Below are positions 62,301 to 64,000 of a DNA stretch of 64,000 nucleotides, in pieces. The stretch spans positions 3,596,001 through 3,660,000 of the forward strand of contig NZ_JARVHQ010000001.1 of assembly GCF_040459645.1 (NCBI RefSeq). The letters are read 5' to 3'. Numbering within the stretch: position 1 is the stretch's first letter; the number at the start of each line of letters is the position of its first letter. The notes beneath the pieces were generated by a model. It worked only from the letters and a program-made list of their open reading frames with translations. It searched no databases and was not told where the DNA came from. Position numbers and translations under genes: made by a program. Source of the DNA: Bacillus cereus group sp. RP43 (GTDB lineage Bacteria; Bacillota; Bacilli; Bacillales; Bacillaceae_G).

Positions 62301-63028
62301 GGATGATTCATCATTCGCAATGATGTATAAAAAATACCATCTACTTCAATATCCCAGTTAGAAAAAGACTGTTTTACACTATCTCTATACTCTTCAAACG
62401 ATAACTCATTTGCTTTATGTTTATCTATTTGGTTTACAACGAGGTAAACCGTTTTATTACGTTGTTTCAATTCTTTAACAAATTGTAAGTTAACCTCTGA
62501 TTGGACATGGTTATAATCCATCATATAGAAAATAACATCTGCAAGATGGAGTGTTGATTCTGTCGCTAATTGGTGAGCATCGTCTGTAGAATCAATTCCT
62601 GGCGTATCAACCAGCATAACTCCGTCAGGAATTGGTGCATCATTTCGATAAATATGAACACCAATTACTTCATCACCGTCTTTACATATTTGTTTTAATT
62701 CTTCTGCTGAATATGCGCCGTCATATTCATACTGTTCTCCAGACTTAATCGTTACAACAACGCGATCAGATCCTCTTTCAATTTTAACGACGTTAGCACT
62801 CGTTGGAATCGGACTTGTCGGTAATAATTGCGCTTTATATAGGTGATTCATCATTGTCGATTTCCCCGCAGAAAAATGACCACAAAAAGCTAGCATAAGC
62901 TGCTCTTGTTTATATTTTTGAATCACTTCAAACAACTTTAAACTATTCTCTGCATCGCCGTTTTTTTGCCACTCTTCATAAAAACAAACAAGTTTTTTCA
63001 TACCGTTTGTCTGTACTATGTTTGTCAT
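59369..63028 (-). CDS. dynA: DynA, double-GTPase bacterial dynamin (YpbR)
   Basis: 1219 residues, close to B. subtilis DynA. Two GTPase heads joined in one chain: the first has AFCGHFSAGKSTMM (P-loop at 50-57), VDTPGIDS and VNQIDKH; the second near residue 625 has LFGAFSAGKSSFAN, VDTPGADS and NAADL. Each head is followed by a coiled-coil neck. DynA bridges and fuses membranes and gives resistance to membrane-active agents and phage. The ATG follows AAAGGGGA, nine bases upstream. It is followed on the same strand by GNAT and YpbS genes. Confidence 0.95.
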   Translation of the reverse strand: MTNIVQTNGMKKLVCFYEEWQKNGDAENSLKLFEVIQKYKQEQLMLAFCGHFSAGKSTMMNHLYKAQLLPTSPIPTSANVVKIERGSDRVVVTIKSGEQYEYDGAYSAEELKQICKDGDEVIGVHIYRNDAPIPDGVMLVDTPGIDSTDDAHQLATESTLHLADVIFYMMDYNHVQSEVNLQFVKELKQRNKTVYLVVNQIDKHKANELSFEEYRDSVKQSFSNWDIEVDGIFYTSLRMMNHPYNEIQSLEALIFSIMKEKEQYVRKGMERETEYLLQEHCSFILSENEKHLMKYEEELTSPLSLSEIVEKKEELAENKNRAASKESDVRNEFIKGLQAILDNAYLMPFEMRELANEYLETKLTKFKVGLLFAKGKTEQEKQRRVDAFYSALQKTVETQLDFHVKEFIVAFLKEEGLFTEEIGKDIYALEIAFGPEVLAETIKQGAGFTGDYLLLYTADIANELKKRYFMKSQQIFGKSTDILQKKVKIETARIEEELEKYTMLQTAKETKLQYIKTYEEYESYLGDIWNEHVSIPDGLQIDEILQSKKQVVSEKFTLQEQEIVNDNVAASEEEIKGTKALNIQRILEKVKKAETILDPLPTLKHLQQEVVGKRQRVETKQFTVALFGAFSAGKSSFANALLGEKVLPVSPNPTTATINQILPVTEDKQHGTVIVQFKSEQALLEDMKAVYKMFHYEIATLEEALTKIDQIMKYPSPSGKQKTTFSFLRAVQKGYEVVANHLGEQVQVTLEEFSDYVANEEKSCFVEYMELYYDCALTRQGVALVDTPGADSINARHTDVAFQYIKNADAILFVTYYNHVFSRADREFLIQLGRVKDTFALDKMFFLINAADLAQSEEELEMVKGYIADQLLQYGIRNPRLFAISSLCALEEKQGKSIDKEKYGILQNSGITKFEESFTSFMMRDLMLVSVHALYGALQGANQLLVNMINGAKQGNDEKEKQTKKYEAERNQLLHIISSYSVLAEEQAMQNEVKELLYYVHQRLFLRYNDVFTEFINPASLRTDGNVKMQLQQCVMELVSFIQHDLLQEMRATSLRLEKWIDEAMKRAKDEIVVNCKVENESISMGGTVDYEYKVITHKEPFPSIEIKDFKKALAHFKNEKSFFEKNDKAFMQEDAKGVLEPFVSNYVADEEDLFVHHYKQEWDAKWNLFQKVMQQDVENYYESILFALAETIDVSLYEQSKEELQKQLVEIEKEIYIK

Positions 63029-63061
63029 CCCCTTGTTCCCCTTTATCCAAGATGTATATAC

Positions 63062-63155
63062 TTTATCCCGCTATTTGTGGCAGTAAAAGCCTGTTTCGCG
63101 CGGGCTAATAATCAGTGAGAGATAGACCTCCCCGCTGATTAAAGTTTCACTTTAT
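63062..63155 (+). repeat. bcr1-like dispersed repeat, shortened copy
   Basis: Core CCCGCTATTTGTGGCAGTA to TTAAAGTTTCAC (84 bp) flanked by TTTAT on both sides (63062-63066 and 63151-63155). The middle is partly deleted compared with 24806-24968. Confidence 0.82.
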
Positions 63156-63189
63156 TATCATACTAAATTTTCAGCATATTCACATCAAA

Positions 63190-63235
63190 AATAAAAAATC
63201 CCTTTCATTCTTTTTACAAATGAAAGGGATTTTAT
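63190..63235 (-). terminator. Terminator after the 28-residue gene
   Basis: AAAATCCCTTTCATT pairs with AATGAAAGGGATTTT around a 9-base loop, T6 then TTTT on the minus strand. Confidence 0.9.
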
Positions 63236-63245
63236 GTAATATTAT

Positions 63246-63332
63246 TCATTTTGTTGTTCCTACTCCATTTAATACATACTTTGTAACACCAATATATATA
63301 GCAATTGTTCCTGCAACAAGTGCATACACCAT
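63246..63332 (-). CDS. Fur-controlled 28-residue membrane peptide
   Basis: ATG 63332 to TGA 63246. The peptide begins MVYALVAGTIAIYIGVTKY and is one membrane helix with a short Gly/Lys tail (NGVGTTK). AAGGTTGG is a modest ribosome site. Both a complete Fur promoter upstream and a terminator downstream define a unit of just this gene. The long open frame 63269-63511 on the same strand runs through a terminator and is not used. No family known to me. Confidence 0.55.
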   Translation of the reverse strand: MVYALVAGTIAIYIGVTKYVLNGVGTTK

Positions 63333-63351
63333 ATTAACACACCAACCTTTT

Positions 63352-63366
63352 TGATAATGATTATCA
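63352..63366. promoter_or_regulatory. Fur box 2 (downstream of -10)
   Basis: TGATAATGATTATCA, a perfect 7-1-7 Fur operator, lying over the expected start of transcription. Confidence 0.88.
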
Positions 63367-63377
63367 CTTTTGAATAC

Positions 63378-63406
63378 ATTTTATCATTAAAGAGAATCAT
63401 TATCAA
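63378..63406 (-). promoter_or_regulatory. Fur-controlled SigA promoter
   Basis: TTGATA, 17-bp spacer, TAAAAT on the minus strand. The -35 box is part of the upstream Fur box. Confidence 0.8.
63391..63405. promoter_or_regulatory. Fur box 1 (over the -35)
   Basis: AGAGAATCATTATCA matches 13 of 15 positions of the 7-1-7 Fur operator and overlaps the -35. Confidence 0.72.
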
Positions 63407-63414
63407 CATTTTTC

Positions 63415-63448
63415 TAAAAAAGAAAGCTCCTTCGGGAAAAGGAGCTTT
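63415..63448 (-). terminator. Terminator of a short upstream minus-strand unit
   Basis: AAAGCTCCTT pairs with AAGGAGCTTT around a 6-base loop; T6 on the minus strand after one C. No gene precedes it on this strand other than open frames passing through it. Confidence 0.85.
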
Positions 63449-63484
63449 ACTGCCTGTTTTAAAGAAGTTTAAAACTTGCTGTGC
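63415..63484 (-). ncRNA. Candidate ~70-base small RNA
   Basis: A perfect TATAAT on the minus strand (63496-63491) would start a transcript near 63484 that ends at the terminator 63415-63448. The region upstream of the hairpin has a GTTTTAAACTTC-TTTAAAAC repeat. The -35 is not convincing, so the call is tentative. Confidence 0.3.
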
Positions 63485-63602
63485 AACCTTATTATATCTC
63501 ATATTGCACATCTTAACAGTTTTAAAAATTGGAAATACCCTCTATCCCCTTCCTCTTACATTTTGTATAATAAAAGGGATTTACTTAATAAGGAGGGAAA
63601 TA

Positions 63603-64000
63603 ATGACACAAAATCTCACACAAGGCGAGAGGATACACTCAATTGATATCATTAGAGGAATAGCTGTACTCGGTATTTTTCTTGTTAACTGGCCAGTTAT
63701 TGCCGGAGTTGACTCAAGTGAAATTTCAGGGATTTACGAAGGAGTAGACAGCTACATCCGCCTATTTTACGATATGTTTATTCAAACGAAATTTTATACT
63801 ATTTTTTCGTTTTTATTCGGATTAGGTTTTTATATCTTTATGAATCGTGCTGAGGCGAAAACAGATCGTCCAAAAACTTTGTTTGTTCGCCGTCTTCTCA
63901 TTTTATTATTGTTTGGTTTCTTGCATTACGTTCTTTTATGGGATGGAGACATTTTACATAGTTATGCAATCGCTGGATTTTTCTTATTGTTATTTTATAA
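63603..64000 (+). CDS. DUF418-type (YeiB-like) membrane protein, 3' end outside window
   Basis: The first 132 codons, starting at ATG after AAGGAGGG. ERIHSIDIIRGIAVLGIFLVN is the DUF418/DUF1624 signature; helices follow at about 60-80, with KFYTIFSFLFGLGFYIFM, and at 95-120. Many relatives are polytopic acyltransferase-like proteins of unknown substrate. A TATAAT at 63566-63571 lies 32 bases before the start; no good -35 is seen. The gene continues past the window's end. Confidence 0.85.
   Translation, partial: MTQNLTQGERIHSIDIIRGIAVLGIFLVNWPVIAGVDSSEISGIYEGVDSYIRLFYDMFIQTKFYTIFSFLFGLGFYIFMNRAEAKTDRPKTLFVRRLLILLLFGFLHYVLLWDGDILHSYAIAGFFLLLFY

Noticed and set aside
63269..63511. 80-codon open frame on the minus strand
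   Set aside because: It runs through a strong terminator, both Fur boxes and the promoter of the 28-residue gene, and has no ribosome site.
1..64000. Prophage, integrase, transposase, restriction or CRISPR genes
   Set aside because: None of the frames shows such domains; the only mobile traces are the bcr1-like repeats.

Overview
The window looks like chromosomal DNA of a motile member of the Bacillus cereus group (B. cereus or B. thuringiensis type). The evidence is the low GC content, AAGGAGG-type ribosome binding sites, a Spo0E-like phosphatase, a YjcZ-type spore microprotein, an atypical second-type Hfq, dispersed bcr1-like repeats flanked by TTTAT, and a giant protein with the 132-residue DUF11 repeat known from the B. 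anthracis group. Both cheA and fliY are open. I see no prophage, insertion sequence, CRISPR array, tRNA or rRNA.

Layout. 1-9.4 kb: the end of a chemotaxis and motility locus, with cheR on + and motA-motB, cheY, cheA, a double-domain fliY and two unrecognised membrane proteins on -. 9.5-11.1 kb: an HD nucleotidase, hfq, a Spo0E-like gene and yjcZ. 11.3-16.2 kb: accessory cargo with a VOC protein, two MFS exporters around an ArsR-type regulator, a TSUP permease and a broken ECF sigma factor. 16.3-29.7 kb: nitroreductase, small membrane proteins, a MerR-controlled MATE pump, a GerN-type antiporter, a class III aminotransferase, a DUF485/solute symporter pair, a fatty acid hydroxylase, LysE and YqcI proteins. 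29.8-36.3 kb: cold shock protein, DUF2564, two RNase H-type proteins, a YpeQ-like zinc protein, a preQ1 riboswitch with queT, an aldose epimerase, EamA, an isochorismatase and a double GNAT.

36.5-51.5 kb is one 5010-codon gene made of an N-terminal domain, 35 DUF11 repeats and a short Trp-rich tail. 51.5-64 kb: an FbpB-like peptide, the exonuclease YpcP, an Mg2+ M-box riboswitch upstream of a membrane-less MgtA fragment, a lipoprotein/GspS-like/DUF350 cassette, two tandem structured RNAs that look like 6S RNA, a rhodanese, YpbS, a GNAT, the double-GTPase dynamin DynA, a Fur-controlled 28-residue peptide, and the start of a DUF418 gene.

How the parts work together. CheA phosphorylates CheY; MotA-MotB power the motor; FliY joins switch function with CheY-P phosphatase folds; CheR methylates receptors. 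CheW, CheB, CheC and CheD are not in the window. Several small units carry their control element in view: the MerR operator at the MATE pump, preQ1 at queT, the M-box at the MgtA fragment, a palindrome in the 6S-like promoter, and paired Fur boxes. Five genes absent from a simple long-ORF scan were added by reading: yjcZ, the YpeQ-like gene, the FbpB-like gene, a 34-codon leader ORF and the 28-codon Fur-controlled ORF. Many starts were moved downstream to the codon that matches the ribosome binding site.
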